This document shows positions 31,931-40,210 of a stretch of DNA of 64,000 nucleotides, piece after piece. Position numbers and translations under genes: made by a program. Source of the DNA: an uncultured Oscillospiraceae bacterium (GTDB taxonomy: Bacteria; Bacillota; Clostridia; Oscillospirales; Oscillospiraceae). The notes below the pieces were generated by a model. The model made no database searches. It had not been told where the DNA came from and was given only the letters and a program-made list of their open reading frames with translations. The stretch covers positions 1 through 64,000 of the forward strand of contig CANQOA010000003.1 in NCBI GenBank assembly GCA_947625355.1. Reading direction: 5' to 3'. Positions within the stretch are counted from its first letter, which is position 1, and each line of letters opens with the position of its first letter.

Positions 31931-31970
31931 AAAAAGTCCCGCCTCCCGGGAGGGCGGGACTTTTTCTTTT
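31931..31970. terminator. Terminator after the flavin reductase-like gene
   Basis: AAAAAGTCCCGCC / GGCGGGACTTTTT, GC-rich stem with a T run. Confidence 0.9.
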
Positions 31971-32004
31971 CTCCCACGCCCGACTACTGAAAGGAGGCAT
32001 TGCC

Positions 32005-32751
32005 ATGAATGAGATCCTCGCCTCCCTGCACGCGCGAAAGTCCGTGCGGGACTACCTGGACAAACCCATCTCCGCCGCCGACAGGGAGGCCATCCTCCTG
32101 GCGGCCTGCGCCGCGCCCACGGCGGGCAACCAGCAGATGTACACCATCCTGGACATCACCGACCAGGCCCTGAAGGACGCGCTGGCCGTCAGCTGCGACC
32201 ATCAGCCCTTCATCGCCAAGGCGCCCATGGTGCTGGTATTCTGCGCCGACTGCCAGAAGTGGTACGACGCCTACATCGAGGCGCACCTTGCGCCCCGCGC
32301 CCCCGGCGCAGGGGACATCATGCTGGCGGTGGTGGACGCCTCCATCGCCGCCCAGAACGCCGTCACCGCCGCGGAGAGCCTGGGCATCGGCTCCTGCTAC
32401 ATCGGGGACATCCTGGAGCAGTGCCAGACCCACCGGGAGCTCTTGCACCTTCCCGCATACGTGGTCCCCTGCGCCATGCTGGTGCTGGGCTATCCCACCC
32501 AGCAGCAGATGGACCGTCCCAAGCCCGCCCGGTGCGCCCTGGAGCACATCGTCCACGAGAACGCCTACCGGCGCATGGACGGTGCCGAGCTGCGGCGGAT
32601 GTTCTCACCCCGCGCCGCCAACGGCTACGACGCCTGGATGGCGGCCTTCTGGAAGCGGAAATACGAGTCCGATTTCGCCCTGGAGATGACCCGCTCCGTG
32701 GAGGAGTATCTGAAAGCGTTTGACAACGGCCCCGGCGGGGTCCATAATTGA
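32005..32751 (+). CDS. Nitroreductase family protein
   Basis: FMN-dependent oxidoreductase of 248 residues. The N-terminal LHARKSVRDYLDKPISAADREAILLAACAAPTAGNQQMY is the NfsA/NfsB-type FMN-binding start. VVDASIAAQNAVTAAESLGIGSCYIGDI and CAMLVLGYPTQQ are family motifs. The C-terminal 60 residues form an extra helical tail. AAAGGAGG precedes the start. It precedes a PNPOx-like gene by 28 bp, probably in one operon. Confidence 0.9.
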   Translation: MNEILASLHARKSVRDYLDKPISAADREAILLAACAAPTAGNQQMYTILDITDQALKDALAVSCDHQPFIAKAPMVLVFCADCQKWYDAYIEAHLAPRAPGAGDIMLAVVDASIAAQNAVTAAESLGIGSCYIGDILEQCQTHRELLHLPAYVVPCAMLVLGYPTQQQMDRPKPARCALEHIVHENAYRRMDGAELRRMFSPRAANGYDAWMAAFWKRKYESDFALEMTRSVEEYLKAFDNGPGGVHN

Positions 32752-32779
32752 ACCAGATCAAATACCAGGAGGCATTTTC

Positions 32780-33172
32780 ATGGAGAAGGTCTATCAGTTT
32801 TTGAAGGACGCCGGGACCTACTATCTGGCCACCGTGGAGGGCGACCAGCCCCGGGTGCGCCCCTTCGGCACCGCGCACATCTTCGAGGGGAAGCTCTATA
32901 TCCAGACCGGCCGGAAAAAGGACGTGTCCCGCCAGCTGGCCGCCAACCCCAAGGCGGAGGTCTGCGCGTTCAAAGACGGGGTGTGGCTGCGGGTAGCCGG
33001 CAAGCTCATTGAGGACGACCGGGTGGAGGCCCGCAAGTCCATGCTGGACGCCTATCCCAACTTGCGGGCCATGTACGACGAAAACGACGGCAACACCCAG
33101 GTGCTCTATTTCCAGGATGCCACCGCCACCTTCAGCTCCTTCACCGCGCCCCCCGAGACGGTGACGTTCTGA
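32780..33172 (+). CDS. Pyridoxamine 5'-phosphate oxidase-fold protein
   Basis: Protein of 130 residues with a split-barrel FMN-binding fold: YYLATVEGDQPRVRPFGTAHIFEGKLYIQTG, then VSRQLAANPKAEVCAF, and LRVAGKLIEDDR. The ATG at 32780 is preferred over the earlier ORF start because AGGAGG lies just upstream. True PNPOx activity is unlikely for this short form; a general FMN or F420-like reductase role is possible. Confidence 0.85.
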   Translation: MEKVYQFLKDAGTYYLATVEGDQPRVRPFGTAHIFEGKLYIQTGRKKDVSRQLAANPKAEVCAFKDGVWLRVAGKLIEDDRVEARKSMLDAYPNLRAMYDENDGNTQVLYFQDATATFSSFTAPPETVTF

Positions 33173-33219
33173 GCGCTCGGACAGCCCCTCGCCGAAAACT
33201 GGGAAAAACGACAAAATGA

Positions 33220-33255
33220 CCGGGACGCTCGCGCGTCCCGGCCGCTTTATTTTTC
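33220..33255. terminator. Bidirectional terminator
   Basis: CCGGGACGC / GCGTCCCGG stem followed by CCGCTTTATTTTT, between convergent genes. Confidence 0.8.
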
Positions 33256-33257
33256 TC

Positions 33258-33890
33258 TCACCAGTGCCGGACGGTCTCGTCGGCCAGGGCCCGCAGCTCA
33301 TCCCAGTGGGCGCCCACGCTCTCGTCATACACGCCCACCAGATAGTAGCCCGCGCCCTTTGCCGTCCGGGCGGCCACCAGGGAGTCCTCGAACACCGCCA
33401 CCGCCTCCGGTCCCGGCGCCCCCAGGCGCCTGGCGGCGGCGTGGTAGATGTCCGGCTTGTCCTTTCCCGCGCCCACGCTCTCACAGGACAGCACGAACCG
33501 GAAAAGGTCCCGCACCCCCTGCTGCCGCAGGCACTGCTCCATCAGCGGCTCCGCCGTGGAGGACGCCACGCCCATGACCACGCCCCGGCGGGCCAGCCCC
33601 TCCAAATACTCCCGCGCACCGGGTTTGAGGCGGATGTCCCGGCGGTAATGCCCTTCCATGACGGCGTAGAGCTCCGCCTGGGCCCGCTCCAGCGTGTCGT
33701 CCAGGCGGTACTCCCGGATGAACAGCTCCAGCGTCTCCCGCACGGGCAGCGGCATGGTCCGCTGCAGCAGCTCCGGCGGCACATAGGCCACGCCCCGGCT
33801 GTGCAGATATTCCTCCGCCAGACCGTCCCAGTAGCCCATGGAGTCTGCCAGCGTGCCGTCCATGTCAAAGATCGCGTACCGTTTGTCCAT
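33258..33890 (-). CDS. HAD family phosphatase (beta-phosphoglucomutase-like)
   Basis: HAD hydrolase of 210 residues. Motif I FDMDGTLADSM, the alpha-helical cap, motif II MGVASSTAEPLM, the Lys in GKDKPDIYHAAARRLG, and motif IV VFEDSLVAARTAKGAG. The substrate cannot be told. The start at 33890 is 11 bp after the stop of the cytidylate-kinase-like gene, so they are cotranscribed. The Shine-Dalgarno site is poor, which suggests coupling. Confidence 0.87.
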   Translation of the reverse strand: MDKRYAIFDMDGTLADSMGYWDGLAEEYLHSRGVAYVPPELLQRTMPLPVRETLELFIREYRLDDTLERAQAELYAVMEGHYRRDIRLKPGAREYLEGLARRGVVMGVASSTAEPLMEQCLRQQGVRDLFRFVLSCESVGAGKDKPDIYHAAARRLGAPGPEAVAVFEDSLVAARTAKGAGYYLVGVYDESVGAHWDELRALADETVRHW

Positions 33891-33901
33891 TCTCAGAAGG
33901 C

Positions 33902-34486
33902 TCAATACAGCTCCGTGATGATGTCCACGCACCGGTCGATGCCCAGCGCGTCGCTGTCCAGAGAGATGTGGTAGTGCTGGCTCTTGCCCCACTCCATGTC
34001 GGTGTAGAACTGGTAATAGGCCGCCCGGCGCTTATCCTTGTCCCGCAGGCGCTTTTCCGGCGTCTCGGAGGTCTCGCCGTAGAGCTTGACGATCCGCTCG
34101 GCCCGCGCCTCCATGGGGGCGTGGATGAACACCTTCAAAAGGTCGGCCTTCCCCTCCAGGATGTAGTCCGCGCAGCGGCCCACGATGACGCAGGGCTCCT
34201 TCTCCGCCAGCTCCAGGATGAGCTTGCGCTGGACGGTCCAGAGATAGTCCTGCACGGACAGGCCGTTGACGGACCGGTCGGCGAAAGCGGTGGCCAGCCA
34301 GCCGCCCCGGGGGGTATACTCTCCGCGCTCGGCGATATATTCCTTCGCCAAGCCGCTCTCCTCGGCGATCTTCTCCAGAAGCTCGTTGTCAAAGCAGGGG
34401 ATGCCCAATCTCTCCGCGGCCTGCCGGCCGATGGTCCGGCCGCCGCTGCCGAATTCACGGCTGACGGTAATGACTCTGTTGGCCAT
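33902..34486 (-). CDS. Cytidylate kinase-like family protein
   Basis: Protein of 194 residues. The N-terminal VITVSREFGSGGRTIGRQAAERLGIPCFD is the P-loop region of the cytidylate-kinase-like (AAK6-type) family of Firmicutes. PCVIVGRCADYIL and DKRRAAYYQFYTDMEWG are its other conserved blocks. Its real substrate is unknown. GGGAAAGGAGC precedes the ATG. Confidence 0.88.
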   Translation of the reverse strand: MANRVITVSREFGSGGRTIGRQAAERLGIPCFDNELLEKIAEESGLAKEYIAERGEYTPRGGWLATAFADRSVNGLSVQDYLWTVQRKLILELAEKEPCVIVGRCADYILEGKADLLKVFIHAPMEARAERIVKLYGETSETPEKRLRDKDKRRAAYYQFYTDMEWGKSQHYHISLDSDALGIDRCVDIITELY

Positions 34487-34539
34487 AACTGCTCCTTTCC
34501 CCGGGACGAGGCAGACGCGCCCGCCTCGGCTTTGTGTTT

Positions 34540-34568
34540 ATTTTAGCAGGGTTTTCCCCTCCCGTCAA
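34540..34568 (-). promoter_or_regulatory. Promoter for the cytidylate-kinase-like/HAD unit
   Basis: Minus-strand TTGACG, 17 bp, TAAAAT. Confidence 0.7.
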
Positions 34569-34595
34569 CCGGCGCGGGGAAATTCGCTCTGCACC

Positions 34596-34624
34596 TTGCA
34601 ACCGGCGAAATTATCCGTTATAAT
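34596..34624 (+). promoter_or_regulatory. Promoter for tRNA-Leu
   Basis: TTGCAA, 17 bp, TATAAT, 14 bp before the tRNA 5' end. Confidence 0.75.
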
Positions 34625-34638
34625 AGCGTATACGTCGC

Positions 34639-34721
34639 GCGGGTATGGTGGAATTGGCAGACACGCTGGATTTAGGTTCCAGTGGGCGACCGTGGGAGTT
34701 CAAATCTCCCTACCCGCACCA
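34639..34721 (+). tRNA. tRNA-Leu(TAG)
   Basis: Acceptor GCGGGTA pairs with TACCCGC. The anticodon stem CTGGA/TCCAG encloses TTTAGGT (anticodon TAG). It has a short variable arm TGGGCGACCGTGGG-like region typical of class II tRNA-Leu, a T-loop GTTCAAATC, and an encoded CCA end. Confidence 0.95.
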
Positions 34722-34755
34722 CACCATGCAGTCAAAAAGCATACTGCGCCGAAAG

Positions 34756-34787
34756 ACCCAGGCCCACAGGCGGACTCTGGGTTTTTT
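34756..34787 (+). terminator. Terminator after tRNA-Leu
   Basis: ACCCAG / CTGGGT stem with a 15-nt loop, followed by TTTTTT. Confidence 0.6.
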
Positions 34788-34828
34788 CGGTTTGATGGGA
34801 TAGTTCCCGTACCTGGAAGGAGCGCTTT

Positions 34829-37800
34829 ATGAAAAGGATACGTCTGCTATGCCTCACGCTGGCGGTGCTGCTGCTCGCGTCGACCTGCGCCGCCGCGTAT
34901 GCCGCCGGCGATGCGGAAGAACAGCCGGAGGTCCTCCGGGTGGGATTTTTCGCCTTCTCCGGCTATCACGTCATCGACGGGACCGGCCGCCGCAGCGGCT
35001 ACGGCTATGAATTCCTCCAGCGGCTGGCCATCCACGGCGGCTGGTCCTATGAATATGTGGGCTATGACGGCTCCTATGCCGACGCGCTGGATATGCTGCG
35101 CAGCGGAGAGGTGGACATCGTCACCTCCGTCTCCAAGACGGCGGAGCGGGAGAAGGAATTCCTGTTCTCCGACCAGTCCATCGGCGTCAACTCCACCATC
35201 TTCACCGTGAAGAGCGGCAATCGGTCCATCGTGGAGGGCGATTACGCCACCTATGACGGCGCCGTGGTGGGCATGCTGGAGGGCAACTCCAAGAACGCCA
35301 ACTTCGAGCCGTTCGCCGCGGAGCACGGCTTCTCCTTCCAGCCGGTATATTTCGCCGATCAGGACGGGCTCACCGCCGCCCTGCAGAGCGGCGAGGTGGA
35401 CGCCGCCGTCACTGGCAGCCTGCGGCTGCTGGAGAACGAGTGGCTGCTGGAATCCTTCGACGCCAGCCCCTTCTACATCTGCACCCGCAAGGACCGCACC
35501 GAACTGATGGCCCGGATCAATGCCGCCATCAACGAGATGGACCTGCACGAGCCCAACTGGCGGGACACCCTCCATGAGACCTACTACGCCACCGATCAGG
35601 ACGGCTCCATCATCATGAACGCCGGCGAGCGGGCCTTCCTGGAGGAGCACCAGGCCTCGGGCCAGCCCCTGCGGCTGCTGTTCAACCCCGACCGCATCCC
35701 CTATTGCTATTTCCGGGACGGGGAAGCCTGCGGCATCCTCCCCGCCCTCTTCGACTCCCTGGCCCAGCGTCTGGGCTTGAACTACGAGTTCATCCCGGTA
35801 AAGGACCGGACCGAGTACTATGCCCTCCGGGCGGCCGGGGCGGCGGATGTCGTGCTGGATTTCACCGGGGATTACTATCTGGCCGAGGAAGAAGGCTATA
35901 AGATCACGGTCCCCTACTACCACACCAACTTCGCCCGTCTGACTCTGGACGGCTTCACCGGGACGGTGGAGCGGCTGGCGATGCTGGAGCGGGCCGACGC
36001 CATCAACAGCCTGGTCGCGGACCGCTATCCCGACGAGGCGCTCCTGCTGTGCGACAACACGGACGACTGCATCCAGGCGGTGCTGGACGGCGAGGCCGAC
36101 GCCACCATCCTCTACGCCTACACGGCCGAGAGCTATGTCCGGCGGGACGTCCGCAACCGGCTGACGTCCGTCGTCTTTGGGGACACCACCCTGTCCTATG
36201 CCGTGGGCGAGGGTGTCCACGGCGGCCGCTATCTGCTGTCCCTGCTGGACAAGGGAGCGGACAGCTTTACCGACGCGGAGATGGACGCCCTCCTGTCCCG
36301 GGAGTTCGACGCCGGACAGGAAAACAACGTCAGTCTGGTCGCCTTCCTGTACCGGAACCCGATCTACAGCGTGATGGGCGCCATCCTGATCCTGCTGTTC
36401 CTCTTCGCCCTGGTCATGCTGGCCGTGCGGACCAACAACCAGCGGCAGCTGAAGAAAAAGATCGCCCTGGCCACCAGCGAGCTGGAGAACAAGACCCAGG
36501 AGCTGACCCAGGCTCTCCAGGCGGCGGGCGCCGCCAACCGGGCCAAGACCACCTTCCTCAACAACATGTCCCACGACATCCGCACGCCCATGAACGCCAT
36601 CATCGGCTATACGGCCCTGACCACCGCCCATCTGGACAACAAGGAGCGCGCCCAGGATTACCTGTCCAAGATCGCCCAGGCGTCCAACCATCTGCTCAGC
36701 CTCATCAACGACGTGCTGGACATGAGCCGCATCGAGTCGGGCAAGGTCACCATCAACGAGCGGCAGGAGAATCTGGCGGAGATCCTGCAGAGCCTGCGGA
36801 ACATCATCCAGTCCGATATCCACGCCAAGGGCATGGAGCTGTTCATCGACACGGTGGACGTGTCGGACGAGGAGATCTACTGCGACAAGCTGCGGCTCAA
36901 CCAGATCCTCCTGAACCTGGCCTCCAACGCCATCAAATTCACCCCCACCGGCGGCACCATCGCCATCCGGGTCACCCAAAAGCCCGCCAGCTCTCCCAAG
37001 CGGGCCCTCTACGAGTTCCGGGTCAGCGACACCGGCATCGGCATGAGCCCGGAATTTGCCAAGACCGTGTTCGAGCCCTTCACCCGTGAGGAATCCTCCA
37101 CCGTCAGCGGCATCCAGGGCACCGGCCTGGGCATGGCCATCACCAAGAACATCGTGGACATGATGGGCGGCACCATCCGCGTGGAGAGCGAGCCCGACAA
37201 GGGCACCACCTTCACCGTGACGCTGGAGCTGCGCCTCGCCGGCGCCCACCAGGAGATGGAGCCCATCGCGGAGCTGAACGGCTTCCGGGGCCTGGTGGTG
37301 GACGACGACATGGTCTGCTGCCAGAGCGTGTCCAAGATGCTCCGGCAGATCGGCATGCGGGCGGAATGGGCCCCCTCCGGCCGGGAGGCCATCGCCCGCA
37401 CCAACGAGGCCGTGGACCTGGGCGACCCCTTCGAGGTCTACATCGTGGACTGGTCCATGCCTGAGCTGAGCGGCATCGAGACCGTCCGCCAGATCCGCAG
37501 GATCGTGGGCGAGGACTCCCCCATCATCCTCATGTCCGCCTACGACTGGTCGGACATCGAGCAGGAGGCCCGCCAGGCCGGGGTCACCGGCTTCATCAGC
37601 AAGCCGCTGTTCGCCTCCGACCTCCACCACACTCTGGAGCGCAGCCTGGGCCGCGCCGAGGAGGACGCGCCCGCACAAAAGTCCGCGCTTCCCCCCGAGG
37701 AGAGCTTCGCGGGCAAGCGCATCCTCCTGGCCGAGGACAACGAGCTCAACCGGGAGATCGCCGCCGAGATCCTGCAGGAGGCCGGCTTCCAGGTGGAATG

Positions 37801-38098
37801 CGCCGAAAACGGCCAGCAGGCCTGCGACATGGTCCGCCAGTCCCAGCCGGGGTATTATGACCTGGTCCTCATGGACATCCAGATGCCCATCCTGGACGGC
37901 TACGCCGCCACCCGGATCATCCGCGCCATGGAGGATCCGGCTCTGGCCGGGCTGCCCATCATCGCCATGACCGCCAACGCCTTCGAGGAGGACCGGGAGC
38001 TGGCCCTGGAGGCGGGTATGAACGGCCACCTGGCCAAACCCATCGATCTGCAAAAAATGATGGCTCTGCTGCGGGAGCTGTTCAGCAAGAAGAACTGA
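34829..38098 (+). CDS. BvgS-like hybrid sensor histidine kinase with two receiver domains
   Basis: Protein of 1089 residues. Signal peptide 1-25. Two extracellular Venus-flytrap (SBP_bac_3) domains: about 35-250 (VLRVGFFAFSGYHVIDGTG) and about 270-490 (RLLFNPDRIPYCYFRDGE). One membrane helix lies near 512-533. A short coiled coil follows, then HisKA with the phospho-acceptor His in NNMSHDIRTPMNAIIGY near 582. The HATPase domain has the N box NLASNAIKF and GTGLGMAITKNIVDMMGG. Two receivers follow, with phospho-Asp in YIVDWSMPELSG (near 873) and VLMDIQMPILDG (near 1014). No HPt domain is present, and no response regulator gene adjoins it. It probably senses amino acids or similar small ligands. 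No promoter is obvious before it, so read-through from the tRNA is possible. Confidence 0.93.
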   Translation: MKRIRLLCLTLAVLLLASTCAAAYAAGDAEEQPEVLRVGFFAFSGYHVIDGTGRRSGYGYEFLQRLAIHGGWSYEYVGYDGSYADALDMLRSGEVDIVTSVSKTAEREKEFLFSDQSIGVNSTIFTVKSGNRSIVEGDYATYDGAVVGMLEGNSKNANFEPFAAEHGFSFQPVYFADQDGLTAALQSGEVDAAVTGSLRLLENEWLLESFDASPFYICTRKDRTELMARINAAINEMDLHEPNWRDTLHETYYATDQDGSIIMNAGERAFLEEHQASGQPLRLLFNPDRIPYCYFRDGEACGILPALFDSLAQRLGLNYEFIPVKDRTEYYALRAAGAADVVLDFTGDYYLAEEEGYKITVPYYHTNFARLTLDGFTGTVERLAMLERADAINSLVADRYPDEALLLCDNTDDCIQAVLDGEADATILYAYTAESYVRRDVRNRLTSVVFGDTTLSYAVGEGVHGGRYLLSLLDKGADSFTDAEMDALLSREFDAGQENNVSLVAFLYRNPIYSVMGAILILLFLFALVMLAVRTNNQRQLKKKIALATSELENKTQELTQALQAAGAANRAKTTFLNNMSHDIRTPMNAIIGYTALTTAHLDNKERAQDYLSKIAQASNHLLSLINDVLDMSRIESGKVTINERQENLAEILQSLRNIIQSDIHAKGMELFIDTVDVSDEEIYCDKLRLNQILLNLASNAIKFTPTGGTIAIRVTQKPASSPKRALYEFRVSDTGIGMSPEFAKTVFEPFTREESSTVSGIQGTGLGMAITKNIVDMMGGTIRVESEPDKGTTFTVTLELRLAGAHQEMEPIAELNGFRGLVVDDDMVCCQSVSKMLRQIGMRAEWAPSGREAIARTNEAVDLGDPFEVYIVDWSMPELSGIETVRQIRRIVGEDSPIILMSAYDWSDIEQEARQAGVTGFISKPLFASDLHHTLERSLGRAEEDAPAQKSALPPEESFAGKRILLAEDNELNREIAAEILQEAGFQVECAENGQQACDMVRQSQPGYYDLVLMDIQMPILDGYAATRIIRAMEDPALAGLPIIAMTANAFEEDRELALEAGMNGHLAKPIDLQKMMALLRELFSKKN

Positions 38099-38105
38099 TC
38101 CTATC

Positions 38106-38141
38106 CGCCGCGCCCCGGCGCATGGTCCGGGGCGCGGCGGC
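38106..38141 (+). terminator. GC-rich hairpin after the hybrid kinase
   Basis: CCGCCGCGCCCCGG / CCGGGGCGCGGCGG, perfect 14-bp stem with 8-nt loop. There is no T run, so its termination strength is uncertain. Confidence 0.5.
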
Positions 38142-38324
38142 GCATCTGTGGTTCAAAGCGCCGTCCCCCACTTTTATCTCCATGTTGGCTGGATCGCGCG
38201 TTTCTTTCAACACATTTCTCCCGTTTTTTCAGGTTTTCCCGCACATCTCCCCCACCGCGACGTACACAAGCGCCGCCCTCCCAGACAAAAACCGCCGCCC
38301 TTCGGCAAAAGCCAGGGGCGGTTT

Positions 38325-38354
38325 ATTGACGAATCTGTTTTTTTGCTGTATAAT
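38325..38354 (+). promoter_or_regulatory. Promoter for the E2-like gene
   Basis: TTGACG, 18 bp, TATAAT. Confidence 0.78.
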
Positions 38355-38396
38355 CAGGGTGACATAAAATCGGAATCGGTCAACACGGAGGTGCTT

Positions 38397-39281
38397 ATGG
38401 CAGAACAATTCGCCCGGCGGCGTATGACCGACCGGCGGGACGGCCGGCGGCTGCGCACCATCTCGCCCATCTTCCAGCTGTCGCCCTTTACCATGCTCTC
38501 CCCCGCCGACGCCACCAACAGCTTCGTGGACGCGGTGGATGTGGCGCCCATAGAGGCCTGGCTCCGTGCCCGCCGCCGGGAGGGCGACGACCTCATCTCC
38601 CTGCCCCATGTGGTCATTGCCGCCTATGTGCGCATGCTGTCGCTGCGCCCGGCCATGAACCGGTTCGTGGCCGGACGGTTCATCTATGCCCGCAACAGCA
38701 TCGACATCGTCCTGTCCCCCGGCGGCTCCGGCGGCGCCGACGCCGCCGGGATGAGCTTCACCGTCCGGTTCCAGCCCACCGACACGGTCTATGACGTCTG
38801 CCGCAAGATCAGCGCCAGGTTGGACAACCTCAAGGCCGACCAGTCCTCCGACCGGCTGGAGCGCCTGGCCGCCACGCTGGTAAAGACGCCCCGGTTCATC
38901 CTCCGGGCCGCCGTGGGCGTGATGCGCTGGCTGGACTATCACGGCTGGCTCCGCCCCAGCGTCACCGTCAGCAGCCCCTACCACGGCTCCGCCGTCATCT
39001 CCGACGAGGGCGGGTTCCATCTGCCCCCTGTCCGACGCAGCATCAACAGTCTGGGCAGCCTGCCGGTGAGCCTGTCCCTGGGCCGGGTCCGCGCCGCCCT
39101 GGAGCTGGACAAGTCCGGCCAGGTGCTGGAGCGCCGGTACATGGACATGGCCGTCAGCTATGACAGCCGCATCGCCGACAGCGCCTATGTGGGCTCGGCG
39201 TTCCGCTATTTCCGCTATTACCTCGCCAACCCGGAGGCCCTGGAGACGCCTCCGGAGCGGGTCAACGAGGACGCGCTCTGA
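38397..39281 (+). CDS. E2-like acyltransferase (2-oxoacid dehydrogenase catalytic-domain fold), catalytic motif altered
   Basis: Protein of 294 residues, about the size of an isolated E2/CAT-fold domain, with no lipoyl or E3-binding domain. RDGRRLRTISPIFQLSPFTM, LISLPHVVIAAYVRMLSLRPAMNRFVAGRFIYARN, and WLDYHGWLRPSVTVSSPYHGSAVISDEGG are recognisable from short E2-like proteins in Clostridia. In true E2 the active site reads DHRxxDG. Here the same place reads DSRIADS, so both the catalytic His and the Gly are lost. It is probably not a classical acyltransferase. The ATG at 38397 follows GGAGG. No dehydrogenase partner genes are near. Confidence 0.75.
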   Translation: MAEQFARRRMTDRRDGRRLRTISPIFQLSPFTMLSPADATNSFVDAVDVAPIEAWLRARRREGDDLISLPHVVIAAYVRMLSLRPAMNRFVAGRFIYARNSIDIVLSPGGSGGADAAGMSFTVRFQPTDTVYDVCRKISARLDNLKADQSSDRLERLAATLVKTPRFILRAAVGVMRWLDYHGWLRPSVTVSSPYHGSAVISDEGGFHLPPVRRSINSLGSLPVSLSLGRVRAALELDKSGQVLERRYMDMAVSYDSRIADSAYVGSAFRYFRYYLANPEALETPPERVNEDAL

Positions 39282-39290
39282 CATCGCGGC

Positions 39291-39330
39291 AAACGGCCGC
39301 CTCCCCTTTGCGGGGAGGCGGCCGTTTTTT
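39291..39330. terminator. Bidirectional terminator
   Basis: AAACGGCCGCCTCCCC / GGGGAGGCGGCCGTTTTTT, ending the E2-like gene and the opposing DegV unit. Confidence 0.92.
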
Positions 39331-39333
39331 CGC

Positions 39334-40176
39334 TCATTTTCGGTAAAACAGGATGCCCAGGGTACCGGGCCCGCAGTGGCAGCTGACGGTACAGCCGGCC
39401 CGGGTATGGATGATCTCCTTGAAATCGCCCCGCTCCCGGACAGCGCGCTCCGCCGCGGCCCGGCAGCTCTCGTCGATGCCCGAGTCGGTGATGAAGATGC
39501 GGCCGGTGTCCACCCCGGACATGTCCCCCAGCCGGTCCCGGACATAGGCCTCGATGCACTCCTCCATCCGGCCCCGGTATTTCTTTCCCACGCCCATGGC
39601 CCCGTCCTTGACGAAGATGCAGGGGTGGAGATGGAGCAGGTTGGCGCCCATGGCCGCCAGGGCCGTGCAGCGCCCGCCCCGGCGCAGATAGTCCAGGGTG
39701 CTGACCACGAAGCTCACGTCCAGCTTCTCCCGCTTCTCCTCCAGGGCCGCTTTGATATCCGCCGCGCCCATCCCCGCCGCCGCCATATCACAGGCGTCCA
39801 GCACCAGGTGGCCGATCCCGGTGGACAGATTGCGGCTGTCCACCACATACACGTTCCCCAGCTCCTCTGCGGCGATGCATGCGTTCTGGTAGCAGGCGGA
39901 CATATCGCTGCTGATGGTGAAGTGGACGACGGCGTCATGGTCCCGCAGCTGCGCGCCGAACACGTCCAGATAGTCCTGCACGTTCACCGCCGAGGTGGAC
40001 CCCAGCTGGCCGCAGGCGGCGATCTTCTCATAGAGCGCATCGGGGCTGATCTCCGTCCCGTCCTTGAAGCTCTCCCCGGCGCAGGACACCGTCAGCGGCA
40101 CGATGGTGATGTCATGGGCGGCCACCAGCTCCGGCGTCAGATCGCAGGTGCTGTCCGCGGTCACTTTGATCTTCAT
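39334..40176 (-). CDS. DegV family protein (fatty-acid-binding, FakB-like), copy 2
   Basis: Protein of 280 residues. VTADSTCDLTPELVAAHDITIVPL at the start, GSTSAVNVQDYLDVF, FTISSDMSACYQNACIAAEEL, and the loop VSTLDYLRRGGRCTALAAMGANLLHL followed by the C-terminal lobe. AAAGGAG precedes the ATG. It is 34 bp downstream of the secreted coiled-coil gene and most likely belongs to the MMPL operon. That places a fatty-acid-binding protein with an exporter of a lipid-transporting family. Confidence 0.9.
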   Translation of the reverse strand: MKIKVTADSTCDLTPELVAAHDITIVPLTVSCAGESFKDGTEISPDALYEKIAACGQLGSTSAVNVQDYLDVFGAQLRDHDAVVHFTISSDMSACYQNACIAAEELGNVYVVDSRNLSTGIGHLVLDACDMAAAGMGAADIKAALEEKREKLDVSFVVSTLDYLRRGGRCTALAAMGANLLHLHPCIFVKDGAMGVGKKYRGRMEECIEAYVRDRLGDMSGVDTGRIFITDSGIDESCRAAAERAVRERGDFKEIIHTRAGCTVSCHCGPGTLGILFYRK

Positions 40177-40210
40177 GGGGATCTCCTTTCTGTCTGTCGC
40201 ATCCCGATCC

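Noticed and set aside
34847-38053. 1068-residue ORF on the minus strand opposite the hybrid kinase
   Set aside because: His/Gly/Asp-rich composition with no family resemblance. It is the antisense shadow of a high-GC gene whose coding strand has clear domains.
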